From contig JAGTTD010000014.1 in the NCBI GenBank assembly GCA_018398585.1, positions 16,057,387 through 16,121,386 on the forward strand: a DNA stretch of 64,000 nucleotides. Direction: 5' to 3'. This document shows positions 1-10,237 of this stretch, piece by piece; positions within the stretch are counted from its first letter, which is position 1; every line of letters starts with the position of its first letter. The notes beneath the pieces were generated by a model. That model was given only the letters and a program-made list of their open reading frames with translations, made no database searches and had not been told where the DNA came from. A program made the position numbers and the translations under genes. The stretch comes from Simmondsia chinensis. Its lineage: Eukaryota; Streptophyta; Magnoliopsida; Caryophyllales; Simmondsiaceae.

Positions 1-398
1 AATCTAACGGTAGCAACACACGTCTCTGATACCAATTGTTAAGCTTTAAGATCAAACTTGAAGTTAACCTTGTGGAAGAAGAGATTAAGATGAGAGAAGA
101 AGTGAAAAGAGATGAGAGATTAGAGAGAGAATAAGATGAGAGAGAAAAAAGATATCAAAAGATATTTCGTATTTGACTGAATGAGGAATACACTTGAAAT
201 ATAGCTACTTATACTCAATCTACATACATTGGATCAAAACCAATCTAACTTACTCACAACAACAGCCACCCCAATTGACTTGATCTAATCTTACCTTGAC
301 CAGCAACTGACTTTACTAACGACATTTGAACTTTGGCGCCAAATGCCTTTAAGGCCCTATGCCAAGAATTACAACAAAATGCAACATACTACATAACA
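1..398 (-). mobile_element. 5' LTR and primer site of a partial LTR retrotransposon
   Basis: The LTR runs from about 37 (TGTTAAGC) to 398 (ATAACA), so it has TG...CA ends. Immediately left of it, at about 24-34, is the reverse complement of the initiator tRNA-Met primer site (TGGTATCAGAG), separated by two bases. That order fixes the element on the minus strand with its body left of the window, so only the 5' LTR and about 36 bases of internal region are present. The LTR carries the same GAGATGAGA-rich purine tract as the LTRs of the gypsy elements further right. It truncates the L1 remnant that follows. The right boundary is by eye and no second LTR is available for comparison. Confidence 0.7.
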
Positions 399-895
399 GA
401 AGCTAACAACAAGCCTGACAGCAAGTATGAAATATGGTTCATAACAGTAATCTGACTGCCACATTTGTCACTGGGATCGAGGATAGTGTTAAAGGCTCCT
501 AGAAGTATCCAAGGCTCCTCCTAGAGGACCACACTAGTTCGTTGATTATATCTCCACAGATGCCGCGTGGCCTAGCTTGTTAAAGCCATTGACAAATGTG
601 GCTATAAAGCCCACATCCCCCTGGAGGTCAAAAACTCTGCAAGTCAAAAACTGATCTCCACCCTTCACTCTCGTGACACGATAGACACCAGGGTCCTAAT
701 GCACAATGATGCGGCATTGAGAACTCCACACCCCCTAAAAAAGAACTAGCACACCTCAGCATAACTGGCAACATTAGACTCAACATGGACAGGATTGGCT
801 TACTCAAGCGACTAGAGACGATCCAGTCACCCACTGCAAAATGGTTTTGGCGTTATTTAAACCCCTCGCATTCCAGCAACCTATCATCATAAAGA
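399..895 (-). pseudogene. L1-type LINE ORF2, start of endonuclease domain, decayed
   Basis: Read on the minus strand from about 893, the frame begins with a CWNARG-like motif, the usual start of the apurinic endonuclease domain of plant L1 elements (family form xWNxRG). Several in-frame stops follow and no later endonuclease motif is clear. The piece lies directly downstream of the ORF1 remnant at 900-2211, as expected for a LINE, and is cut at 398 by an LTR. The assignment rests mainly on one motif and on context. Confidence 0.4.
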
Positions 896-899
896 AGGG

Positions 900-2211
900 A
901 CTAGCATGACCCACGTCCTCCACGGCCTAGTCTTGCCATTGAAGAACATCTCACTCAATGATCAATGGGAGCAGGAATCTCTGAAGTAGAGGTCACACCC
1001 ATGCGCTCCTCGGCTAGAAGAGCAAACCGGTTCGGTGAGTCGACTGTCTAATCCAACTGGTCCTTAATACGTCTAACAGGCTCAATAAGCCCCATAAGAG
1101 CATCCTGACCTACCTTAATCTCATATGAAACAATGTCTCGATCCAAGTCAGCAGACAAACCAACACTCCTCTGAGCACCATCAGTATAAATGGGGCCGAA
1201 GGGAGAGGCATGCGACCTGCTAGTGACTTAGGCATGGCACGACTTGGAGCAAGACAACTTTTCAAGGGGAACCGTAGTAGCCCCCTCTCCAACCCCCAGG
1301 GCTAGGCTGGCAGCACCTACCCACCATGTTGGGCCAAGGGGATGTCCACGTGCCTTAGGTGAGAGGCCAGGCCCGGGAATGTGGGCCTGTGTAGGTGCCA
1401 CCCCGTACCCCTGGCGTGGGCCTGGCCTAAAGTTGAGCCAGGTAGCGGAGGGGCAAGAGCCCCTCCCTCTATCTCTATATGGTCCGGTTATGGGCCTAAA
1501 CGTAGCTTTGGGCCCCATGTGGGCCTCAAGGCATGGGCAAACAGCTTGTGGCCCACTGCCAGACGCTGGGGCGTCTTGAGCCCCCTACAAGTCCCCATCA
1601 ACCACCTTAACTCCTCTTACCACCATAGGTCTCAAGGCACCAGCAGCAACCACTTCCCCAGAACCACCACCGGTCACCTGAACAGCCTCCGCCCCCGAAC
1701 CACCACCAGCCAATGGCCCAGCCGCCACACTGGGCACTACCATAGGGGTTTCCACTACCTCGAAGTTCTTATTCTTGCAGTTTCTCTTCGGCTTCTTCCT
1801 CCCCAACACTTGTGCAGCCATGATGGGACCACCACAAGCACCTTGCGGCATGCAAGAGTGATCGAACACTAGACACGTAGCACAACAATTCGGTATGGCT
1901 TTGCAAGATATAGAAAGCTTGGTTTTCCTTCCATCTACATCAACATAAGTCTCCTTGAGAGCAGGAAGCTTCACATCGATCTCTACACAAACCCGTATGT
2001 AACCAAGCCTGGTGCAATTAGCAGTCACCCTATCAACGAATAGAGGGACACCTACGATACTAGCAGCAATACTGATCCTGAGAGGCTTCCAAAGAGTAAG
2101 GGGTAGGCCCAAGATGTGGACCCAAACTGGGGCCGTCAGACAATCATTCCTAAGTTGCAACCCTTCCTTCCTGTGGAGAAGGGACATGCATATGCCCTTG
2201 AAGAACCAATC
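900..2211 (-). pseudogene. L1-type LINE ORF1 (DUF4283/zinc-knuckle, gag-like), C-terminal part
   Basis: The minus-strand frame 2214-1585 has the features of plant L1 ORF1. It starts with a segment ending WFFKG, continues with PVWVHILGLPL and IGVPLFVDR-type motifs (here IVGVPLFVDR), and then RVCVEIDV. It ends with a short cysteine cluster (CCATC...C) like the zf-CCHC_4 knuckle seen after DUF4283. A low-complexity Gly/Ala/Val tail follows, and the frame decays between 1585 and 900. The ORF1 N-terminus is found 4.3 kb away at 6518-6896, because a CACTA transposon is inserted between the two halves. This protein normally binds LINE RNA; this copy cannot be functional. Confidence 0.65.
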
Positions 2212-2254
2212 CACTATAAGAAATTAGCTTATTTACGACGACTCTTCACGACCG

Positions 2255-2720
2255 ACAACAAAAGTCGTCGTAAATAGTACGTCAAATACAACGAGAAATA
2301 TTAATTCTTGAGAAATCATAAAACCATCTGTAGATTTACGACAACACTTATTGCCCGTTGTAAATTATGAGTTATCTGCCCATTGCAAATGACATTATAA
2401 ACCTCCATAAGCGCAAGAAGATGAAAAGTTTATAAAATTTTACAGATTTTTCCCGCCAAAAATTTAAGTAATAAAATTGTTAATTAAAGTATTATTTTAA
2501 TAAACAAAAATTGTTGTAAATAGTAGGGCAATTAAGATGGGAAATATTAGTTTCCTTGAAATCGTAAAATGATGTGTAAATTTACAACAATATTTACTAC
2601 CCATTGTAAATTATGAGTTTTTTTCCCCATCGCAAATGACTTTGTAAAACTCCAAAAGAGCAGGAAGATAAAATATTTACAAAATTTTATAGATTTTTTT
2701 AAACCTAAAAATTATGTAAT
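2255..2720. repeat. Two diverged tandem subterminal units of the CACTA element
   Basis: A unit of roughly 240 bases occurs twice. Both copies hold the order AAATAGTA...GAAATATTA...TTTACNACAA...GTAAATTATGAGTT...GCAAATGAC...ATAAAATTTTA. The first copy starts near 2270 and the second near 2518. They differ at many positions but keep the same layout. Subterminal repetition of this kind is where En/Spm-type transposase accessory proteins bind. Confidence 0.55.
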
Positions 2721-3009
2721 TTGAAAGCTATAATTCGTTCAGGAAGTTAAAAAACTTCAACCTTGAAAATTAGTCTACCTTGCTTCGTGTCTGATTCTTT
2801 CTATCGCGGCTGTTTGTCTCAATTGGGAGATCAACCTCGATCTACTTCACATCTCTCTCGTGCTTTGTCAGTGTTTATCTCAGTCTATCCTGTTCATCTT
2901 CAAACCTCAATCGGCTTCGACTCTTCACAGTGTTCTCACTCTATTGGTATTCTTTCTCTCTTACTCATCGATTCTTGTCCTTTTCTTTCTTTAATTGTGT
3001 GAATTTGTA

Positions 3010-3560
3010 CTTTTTTAGAGATTTAAAGTCCTAGATATCGTCTTATTTAAATTTTAATTGAATGCCCTAGATATTGTTTTTTCTTTAATTCTTTGTAAAT
3101 TTGTTCTTTTTAGTGATTTAAAGGCCTAGATATTGTCTTATTTAAGTTTAAATTTAGTGTTCATAGCCTCCAAATGCCTGGATATTGTTTATTCTTTAAT
3201 TATGCGTAAATGTGCACTTTTTTTTAGTGATTTAGAGCCCTAGATATTGTCTTAGTTGAGTTTGAATTTAGAGTTAATGGCTGCCAAATGCTTGGGAGGA
3301 GTGGAATTGACGAGGTATGCAGAGGAACAAGAGGCTTGGTTAATGTTGTGTGCGTAAATTTGTACTGTTTTTTAGTGATTTCGAGCCCTAGATATTGTCT
3401 TATTCAAGTTCAAATTTAGAGTTAATGGCTGCCAAGTGCCCTAGTTATTGTTTTTTCTTTAATTGTTTGCAAATTTGTACCCCCTTTTAGTGATTTAGAG
3501 CCCTAGATATTGTCTTGTTTAAGTTTAAATTTAGAGTTTATGCCCGTCAAGTGCCTTGTT
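3010..3560. repeat. Imperfect tandem repeat inside CACTA element
   Basis: About five copies of a unit containing GCCCTAGATATTGTCTTATT followed by a T-rich stretch and TTTAGAGTTAATGGCTGCCAA appear at roughly 3030, 3125, 3235, 3385 and 3500. Spacing varies from about 90 to 150 bases. Some copies also carry GTGGAATTGA(T/C)GAGG. No coding potential is visible. Confidence 0.6.
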
Positions 3561-4404
3561 GGAGTGGAATTGATGAGGGAAGTAGAGGCATGGTTAATGT
3601 TGACATGCTGTTGATGGTGGTTGTATTGTGTTCGTTTCCCGGCAACAAGCAGTGGAGGAGATTGGTTCTTGAAGAATTCATAGATAATAGAATCCGCCAT
3701 TGCTTTCATTGGATAGAGAGAGTAATTGCTTAAAGTTAGAAACAGAAGGGGTTTTCTTTTTGTGCATGTGCGGGAAATATAAAAGGAATGATAAATTACC
3801 CAATTTTGTTGAAATTGTTAATTTTATTAACAAGTATAAGTAATTTTACCTACTCCATGATGTGATACATAGGGTAGAGATAAATAGCATGACCACGAGA
3901 CCCAAATGAGTAATTTGATGCACGGGGTTAACTTGTTATAATATTAAAAGTATTATGAACTTTTTTTTTGAATTTCCATTTGAAAGTTATGGCTACCGTT
4001 TGTAATAGAGCTTGGCTTAAACTCTGCACTTCTGCATATCGATTGTCTAAGTAGATTGTGACATATTAAGTTTCTTCTTAGATGGTTATGCTCTTGATTT
4101 TGATGTTTTTATGGATCAATGGGAAAATGTTGATGATTACTACAAATTTATAATTTCCAGATGGCGCATATAAAGTGTTTGTTGAATTTGCCTCAATGAA
4201 TTTTGTTGTAGAGTGCATCTTGTATTTGATTCCATTTGGTTTACTTCTTGTTTGTAGTGGAGTTTGGATGTCATATCTTTATATTGAATGCAATGTATTG
4301 CATTAGCTATTCTTAGGGTTTTATGTGTGTTATATCGACTCTATTTTTTTTTTTCAAATCTTTTAGATATTTCTATCGGTGTGTTATTCTCTACTTGTAC
4401 AAAA

Positions 4405-5362
4405 ATGGCACCTAATAAGGACCGGATGGCATATGTAGATGACCGAATTGAAAATGAATCTTATAGAATAGGAGTTCAAGAGTTCCTCAATTATGCTTTC
4501 TCAAAGAATGGAGGAAGAAATGAAATTCGATGCCTTTTGTGAAGTGTGTAAATACTTGTTCAAAAAAATGAGATGAAGTAAAGATACATCTAGAGGTCTA
4601 TGAAATATTGAAGAACCACTCATTTTGGTATCATCACGGGGAAAAGCTTAATGAGGTGAAATGGATTCTGTCAATAATAGTGACCAAGAGTTTAAAGGAT
4701 ATAAAAATGACTACGAAATCGATGATCTTTTCGATGATTTGCATCCCAAATTTGCTGACATAGATGGAAGTGGTGAGGATAATGGTCATTCGTAGTGGTG
4801 GCCAACGGGCCGGGTCGGCCCGAAAACCGCCCCCGACCCGGCCCGTCTGGGGCCCGGCCCAAGACCGGTATACCTCGGGCCGGGCCACGGGCCAAAAAAT
4901 CTTGGCTGCTGGGCCCGGCTTTAAGAGCCGTTGGAGCAACCGCTCTTTTGATAGAGCCGTTGCCACGGCTCTCACAATTAAAAAAAAAAATAACTTTGTC
5001 ATTCGGGTGTTAATGTGCAAGAAGAGCTGCCAAATGATTAAGCAAAAACATTTTATCATTTATTAGAAGAATTAAAAAAGCCATTGTACTTAGGATCTAA
5101 GATTTCAAAATTGTCTATGCTAGTGAAACTGCTTCATATCAAGAGCCTTTGTTGGTGGAGTAATGAATCATATACTATGCTATTGCAGTTTCCAAAAGAA
5201 GAATTACTTCCTATTGATTCAACTTTAGCTGACTCGTACTATGATGCAAGAAAGATAATGTGGGACTTAGGCCTTACCTATAAGAAGATTGATGTTTCTA
5301 CGAACAATTCTATTTACATTGAGTTTGGGAAGTTGATTGATGATCTTATCACTTCAACCTAG
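4405..5362 (+). pseudogene. CACTA transposase (TNP2-type) remnants
   Basis: Two coding patches survive. The first (from ATG 4405) has a short basic start, then a GVQEFLNYAFS segment and an IRC motif. After a frameshift comes the VKIHLEVYEIL...WYHHGE pattern of the transposase-associated N-terminal domain found ahead of TNP2. The second patch (about 5020-5362) reads FYHLLEELKKPLYLGSK, then KLLHIKSLCWWSN and ADSYYDARK...LGLTYKKID. This matches the region between the associated domain and the TNP2 catalytic core. A 205-bp insertion separates the patches, and the catalytic core itself is missing. The family assignment is from motif order only. Confidence 0.65.
4793..4997. mobile_element. Short GC-rich insertion with 8-bp target duplication
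   Basis: This 205-bp segment begins TAGTGGTGGCCAACGGGCCG, is very G+C-rich with several internal GGCCCGGCCC palindromes, and ends in an A-rich tract. It is flanked on both sides by the same eight bases GTCATTCG (4785-4792 and 4998-5005). It interrupts the CACTA transposase remnant. Eight-base duplications are typical of hAT elements, but no clear terminal inverted repeat is seen and the A-rich end would also fit a small retroposon. The class is unresolved. Confidence 0.5.
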
Positions 5363-6505
5363 TTGCTTCCATGATGTCCTTGTCTTAGATCGTCCTGTTG
5401 AAGATATTATTGAGTATGAAGCATTTTTTTATGTTTGATCTCTCGATATCTTCATGGTGTTGATTACTTCAAGCTTCTTGTGTCTTGTTTGTGATGTGTT
5501 GATTTGACGGTACAAAAAGTTTCAAGGGGACGGGAATGGTAAAGAATTCACTAGTTGTTGTAGTAGCCAAGTCAATTCTGTCTCTTCGCTTTCTATAAAT
5601 GCATCACAATATCATTATAGCAGTGCCATTGACCTATTATGTCAATTTGGATTATTTTTATTTAAATTTTTTTTTTTGGGTGTATTGACTACGTGTTTTT
5701 TCTATTAGCAGGATAATACTACAAGGTGGATGATGCTTGTGAGACAATGGATGGTGCTTTGGAACTACACATACATTGTCGAATGATTCCAAGTGTTTTA
5801 TGACTTTGTGGACGTTACTTTGGCTATCATTTTGGCACCGGTGATCGAATATTTGTTTTTGATTGTAAAACATTATTTACAATTACTGACTTTAGTTAAT
5901 TGATGAAGAATTTTATTTTGATTGATTGGCTCATTGATGTTTTGATTTATGTTATTAACTAATTAGATTTTCGTTGTGATGAATTTGTTTGATAATAGTT
6001 TCTCTTACAATGAAGTGTTGTCATGAAAGTCGATTACGACGAGTGCTATTGCAAATATTTTTAATAATAACAACAAAGACTGCCATATGGAATTTTTTTT
6101 CCAAGCACGTGATAAGGACCTATCACAGAATAAGTATTGTATTTGCGACAGGGTTACCACCATTGTAAAAGAATTTGTGGCTGGTGTTTATTCCTATCAT
6201 AAATGTATTGATGGTGGGAATTGACTCCTATCATAAATGCATTTGCGACAGGTTACACTCCTAAAATGAACAAATTTGCGACGGTTTTTGCTCCCGTCGC
6301 AAATGCATTTGCAACAGATTTTTGCTCTTATCCGAAATGCATTTGCAATGGTTTTTGAACCATCGCATAAGAATTTAAAACAGGTTTCAAATTTTCTGTT
6401 GCAAAAAAGCATTAGCGATGAAGGATATAGCGACAGTTCCCGACGGTATAGTTTCCGGTCGCAAAATGCCTTTTACGACGAGAAATGGGCTAATAGCGAT
6501 GGTGT
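5363..6505. other. Right half of CACTA element without coding sequence; repeat-rich subterminal zone
   Basis: From 5363 to about 6020 the sequence is A+T-rich with no recognisable protein. From about 6040 to 6500 it holds many copies of GCGACGG/GCGACAG and AAATGCATTTGC motifs, mirroring the ACGACG motifs of the left end. These are the subterminal repeats of the CACTA element. Confidence 0.5.
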
Positions 6506-6517
6506 TTTCTTGTCATT

Positions 6518-6896
6518 AAAGAATAATTTTCTTGACCATCCGGCAGAACTGCTTCAGCTTGCTCCTTAGAGCGAAACCGAAACATATAGACTTCCCCGTT
6601 TGAAAGCACGCACTCAAGTCCCTTCTCACCCAAAGGTGAAGGGCAATCTCCTGCCCACGCCAGTAGGCAAGATCCCTACCAATTAAATGCCCTACCAAGC
6701 ATCACTCCAATTTCTCATTCCCCAAACTAAAGACCTCACGCAAGATAACCCCTATAGTCTTTCCATCGATACGCACAGGAGGAACATATTGAAGCGAATT
6801 ACAAGTAGTAGAACGAACACAGTCTGCCCATGATGGGGAGCCCGCGGTAGTCTCCGATGATGTCGAAGGCTCAGTGACAACGGTCACATCATGCAC
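6518..6896 (-). pseudogene. L1-type LINE ORF1, N-terminal part (DUF4283 start)
   Basis: From ATG at 6896 the minus frame reads a serine-rich start, then SPSWADCVRST, YVPPVRIDGKTIGVI, EVFSLGNEKLE and, after a frame slip near 6700, VGHLIGRDLAYW. This is the standard N-terminus of plant LINE ORF1 proteins ahead of DUF4283. It continues to about 6518, where the CACTA element begins, and resumes at 2214. The DNA to the right (6897-7500) is C/A-rich and is probably the LINE 5' untranslated region. Confidence 0.65.
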
Positions 6897-7537
6897 CTAA
6901 GCCATGGTGCATTAAATAGTACAAAATAGTAAAGTAAGAGAAAATATCTAAAGACCTTGGAGAACTAGGGTTTTGCAGCGCCTCCAATGGCATCACCCAC
7001 TGCCACCCACACGCCGGCTAAAGACCGGCCACTTGTAAGTTCTCTCTTGCTTTTGCCAGCAAAAGCACAAAATCCAGGCGGCCAAAAATGAGAAAGAACT
7101 TACAAGTGAGTGCTCCCAAATCACAAAGAAAGAGAAAAGCCCCACACCGTCACACTCACTGGACAATCACCAACAAGTCTAAAACAAGAGGAGGATCGCC
7201 AGGGATCATCACCGGTAGAAGGGACCACCGGAGAAGGATGTGCTCGTGACCAACGCACAGCCACCACCGAAAAAACCTAACACCCTCACTCTTATGTTTC
7301 ACCCACCATCGGTCAATACAAATGGCGACTAGCACCACCGCCAAGAAGTGGGGGCACCGGCGAGTGCAGCGTCGCCAGACCCGACCCTAGACCCCACTGC
7401 GCGTGCCCACATGCACGTGCCCTAGTGAATGGCAAAAATGGTCCCAAGTCGCCTTTCCATGCACGTACGCATTACTGTTCACCCTTGTCTTTTCTTTAAT
7501 GATTCATTTTCAAGCTCAAGTTCAAGTTCAAGCAATA
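6897..7537 (-). other. Probable L1 5' UTR; no gene
   Basis: The minus strand here is G+T-rich (the plus strand carries many CACC and CCGCC runs). No reading frame has a recognisable motif. It lies just upstream of LINE ORF1. A short CAAGTT repeat at about 7513-7535 precedes the LTR that begins at 7538. Confidence 0.35.
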
Positions 7538-7897
7538 TGTTATGATCCTAGATCAAACTTGGATCATAAACTTGAGATATAAGAGTATGGATGAGAAAGA
7601 AGTGAAAGAGACGAGAAATAGAGAGAAATTTACGATTGAGAGAGAGAATTAGATCAATTTCATTTGAATGGATCATCAATTACATGATTGAGGCTTATTT
7701 ATACTCAAAAAACAGACGGTTAGCAAAAATAAAGAAAAACAAGCAAAATACCAACTAAAAGCATTTTTCCCTCGAAAGCACCAAACCCAGCTAACCAATT
7801 TACCCGCTATTCCCGCCAGAAATAGAATTTGAATTCAAATGAGAAATTTACATCGAAAATCAACTAAAAATGCATAAAATTCTTCACGGTCATGACA
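7538..7897 (-). repeat. 3' LTR of element B
   Basis: It starts TGTTATGATCC and ends GGTCATGACA, with TGT/ACA ends. It carries the GAGACGAGAAATAGAGAGA purine tract common to LTRs in this window. The purine-rich tract (minus strand GAGAAGAGGGTA) abuts it at 7898-7910, which is why it is called the 3' LTR. The partner LTR is missing, so borders rest on the termini and on the adjacent tract. Confidence 0.7.
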
Positions 7898-7915
7898 ATA
7901 CCCTCTTCTCAAAAT

Positions 7916-7934
7916 CATTCTTGCCCCAAGAATG
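7916..7934 (-). promoter_or_regulatory. Pre-polypurine-tract hairpin, element B
   Basis: CATTCTTG and CAAGAATG form an 8-bp perfect inverted repeat around a 3-base loop, immediately upstream of the polypurine tract on the element's strand. The same hairpin is found at the same place in elements A, D, E and F. Its role is unknown; packaging, RNA stability or plus-strand priming are possibilities only. Confidence 0.6.
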
Positions 7935-8107
7935 AAGAAAAAGGGAATTGGCTTCGTAGAAACTTTAAATTCTCCCAGTTGTTTTGTGTTGGATCCAAAT
8001 TGATCCACTAAATCAAGACTTCCTTCTCTGCTATGCCTTGCTGTTGTACCAAACGAGAGTCCAAAACTACTGCAGGGGCTTGTATCAGAGTTCCATTATT
8101 TGTTGCT

Positions 8108-8674
8108 TCAGAAGGCTGGCTTGAACACTCTTTCCCTTCTTCCCTGTACCTTTTTAAAAGAGAGACATGAAATATAGGATGCACTAAAAGAGTTAGGCGT
8201 TAGCTCCAATCGATAAGCTATATTTCCCACTTTCTCTAACACCTTGTAAGGACCAAAGAAATGAGCCCCTAGCTTCACATTCTTGCGAATAGCAATAGGG
8301 GATTGCCTGTAGGGATGGAGCTTGAGATACACCAAGTCTCCGACTACAAAATATCTGTCAGAGTGTTTCTTATCAGCATAAAACTTAATTCTTGATTGAG
8401 TAAGTTAAAGATTGTCCCTTAATTTCTAAATCAATTGTCTTCTTTGTGAAAGAAGATCATTGACCTCAGCCACATGAGATGTTACACCTTGCAGCACCAT
8501 AGGCAAAGGAGGATCATACCCATGTAAAGCCTTAAAGGGAGTGGTCCCTATAGCTGAATGAAAGTGAGTGCTATACCATAATTCTGCCAAAGATAACCAA
8601 CGAGACCAGTGTTAGGATAGGTGAAAGTCATGCTTCGAAGGTACTCCTCTCAGTTTGCCCATCAGATAAAGGAT
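8108..8674 (-). pseudogene. Integrase C-terminus of element B
   Basis: The frame 8335-8108 contains MVYLKLHPYRQ and [20 protein letters not shown], the GPY/F module that follows the integrase core in many Ty3/gypsy elements and contacts DNA. The chain continues up-strand through 8640 with stops and frameshifts to a SDGQTE-like motif that holds the third catalytic residue. There element A is inserted. The other half resumes at 14229. Confidence 0.75.
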
Positions 8675-8679
8675 GATAG

Positions 8680-9021
8680 TGTTAGGTTCTTGATTAAATC
8701 TTGAACTTAACCTAAGAATCAATAGAATTTGGGTTGAGGAAGAAGTGCAGGAGATGAGAAAATAGAAGAGTTAAGATGAGAGAAAGAAGTTTATCTGAAA
8801 GAGATGGTTTAGTATTTTCATTGAATGATCTCAACTTTACATAAATTCAGCTCTTATAATCGAGCTTAACGCAAGGGAAAACAAAACAATCAACTAAGCT
8901 TTTCCCGCCAAAAGTGCTAACCGACTCCTAACCTTAACTAACTTTGGTGCCAGAACTTTAATTTGAAAGTTTACAATCAAAAACACCTTATTACATCAAT
9001 TCAACAATTAAGAACATAACA
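8680..9021 (-). repeat. 3' LTR of element A
   Basis: 342 bp, TGTTAGGTTC to AAGAACATAACA. It is flanked outside by GATAG (8675-8679) and inside by the purine tract at 9022-9035. It aligns end to end with 13882-14223. Confidence 0.92.
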
Positions 9022-9039
9022 ATCTCCTCCCCTTAAACA

Positions 9040-9059
9040 CATTCTTGTCCTCAAGAATG
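9040..9059 (-). promoter_or_regulatory. Pre-polypurine-tract hairpin, element A
   Basis: A perfect 8-bp inverted repeat (CATTCTTG/CAAGAATG) with a 4-base loop lies just upstream of the polypurine tract on the minus strand. It corresponds in position and sequence to the hairpins of elements B, D, E and F. Confidence 0.62.
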
Positions 9060-9128
9060 AAAAGAAGGGAATTGACTTAATAAGAAACCCTTTTCCTCCC
9101 AAGTGGTGAACGATTCATCCAAATTACT

Positions 9129-10237
9129 TTAACTCACGCGAATTTTCTGGTCCTCGGCGTCTTCTACTGGCATCTGCTCGAGCACTGCATCTGGTTGTAA
9201 GGCTAATGAACCATTGGAACCCACTTCTGGAGGACTGGAAGAGGAGTTGTGACCTTCTTTAACCTGTTTTATTAGAAGTGAAACATGGAAAACAGGGTGA
9301 ATATAAGAGTCGGGAGGTAGTTTAAGCTTGTAAGCCACCTTGCCAATCTTCTCTAAGACTTTGTAAGGCCCAAAGAACCGAGCACAAAGCTTGACCTTCC
9401 TTCTTACTGCTGTTGTGGACTGTCGGTAAGGCTGTAGTTTCATGTATACCATGTCTCCCACCTCGAAGTTTCTGTCAACCCTCTTCCTATCAGCATGCCA
9501 TTTCATTCAAGCTTGTGATTGATTAAGATTTTGTTTCAGTTGCTGTAAAATATGCTTCCTCTACTGTAAGATGTCAGCTACTTCCCCCATTTGTGTCTCA
9601 ACTCCTTGCAACCCAAAAGGAGAGGGCGGATCATACCCAAATAAGGCTTTAAATGGAGTTGTGCCTAAGGAGGTGTGAAAATGGTATTGTACCAGAATTT
9701 AGCCAAGGAAAGCCATCATCCCCACACCTTTGGATGACTAAATACCATGCTCTTGAGGTATTGTTCAATGCATTGGTTAACCCTCTCCGTTTGGCCATCG
9801 GTTTGAGGGTGATAAGATGAACTGAGAGCCAAGGTCGTTCCCAAGAGCCTAAACAACTCCTTCCAAAACCAGCTTGTGAAGAGTTTGTCTCTATCAGAAA
9901 TTATGGATTGGGGCAATCCATGTGGCTTGTAGATGTTGTCTAAGAATACACGAGCAAGTTTTTCAGCAGTTACAGGTCTTGCCAAGGCAATGAAATGCCC
10001 AGATTTGGTGAACCGATCAACAACTACCCAAAGTACCTCTTTCCCTTCTGATTTAGGCAATCCCTCGATGAAATCCATGCTTATGTGTTGCCAAACACCA
10101 TCCGGAATAGGCAAGGGCTGGAGAAACCCTTGGTATCTATGATCACCAAGTTTGGTTTGTTGGCAAACCTCACAACTTTGTACAAAGCTAGTCACTTCTT
10201 TCTTGAAGCCGGGCGAGAAAAAATTTAATTTCAGTCT
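9129..10237 (-). pseudogene. Integrase of element A
   Basis: The core lies at 10195-9716. It contains CEVCQQTK (second half of the HHCC zinc domain), the MDFIEGLP motif with the first catalytic Asp, the ISDRD motif with the second, and HPQTDGQTERVN with the catalytic Glu. A stop ends the frame near 9716. After about 200 bases and a one-base frame change, 9506-9129 carries [13 protein letters not shown] and the [12 protein letters not shown] module. The three catalytic acidic residues are all retained, but stops and a frameshift disable it. It would have inserted the cDNA into host DNA in the nucleus. Confidence 0.88.

Larger units (their letters stand above)
2212..6517 (+). mobile_element. 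CACTA (En/Spm-like) DNA transposon, decayed
   Basis: The left end begins CACTATAAGAAA, the signature terminus of the CACTA superfamily. The right end (about 6506-6517) is a degraded inverted copy sharing the AAGAAA core. Both subterminal zones are full of short repeats around ACGACG and TTTGCGACGG motifs, on opposite ends as in En/Spm elements. Inside are transposase remnants at 4405-5362 in the plus orientation. The element splits an L1 ORF1 exactly between its N-terminal half (6518-6896) and its C-terminal half (2214 and below), which independently fixes both borders to within a few bases. The expected 3-bp target duplication is not visible. It is non-functional, and a smaller insertion sits at 4793-4997. 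Confidence 0.72.

Noticed and set aside
1228..1872. Overlapping frames of 96, 111 and 163 codons
   Set aside because: They are shadows of the G+C-rich C-terminal part of L1 ORF1 on the minus strand.
4634..5066. Frames of 141, 67, 100 and 72 codons
   Set aside because: They arise from the GC-rich 205-bp insertion inside the CACTA element and have no consistent motif.
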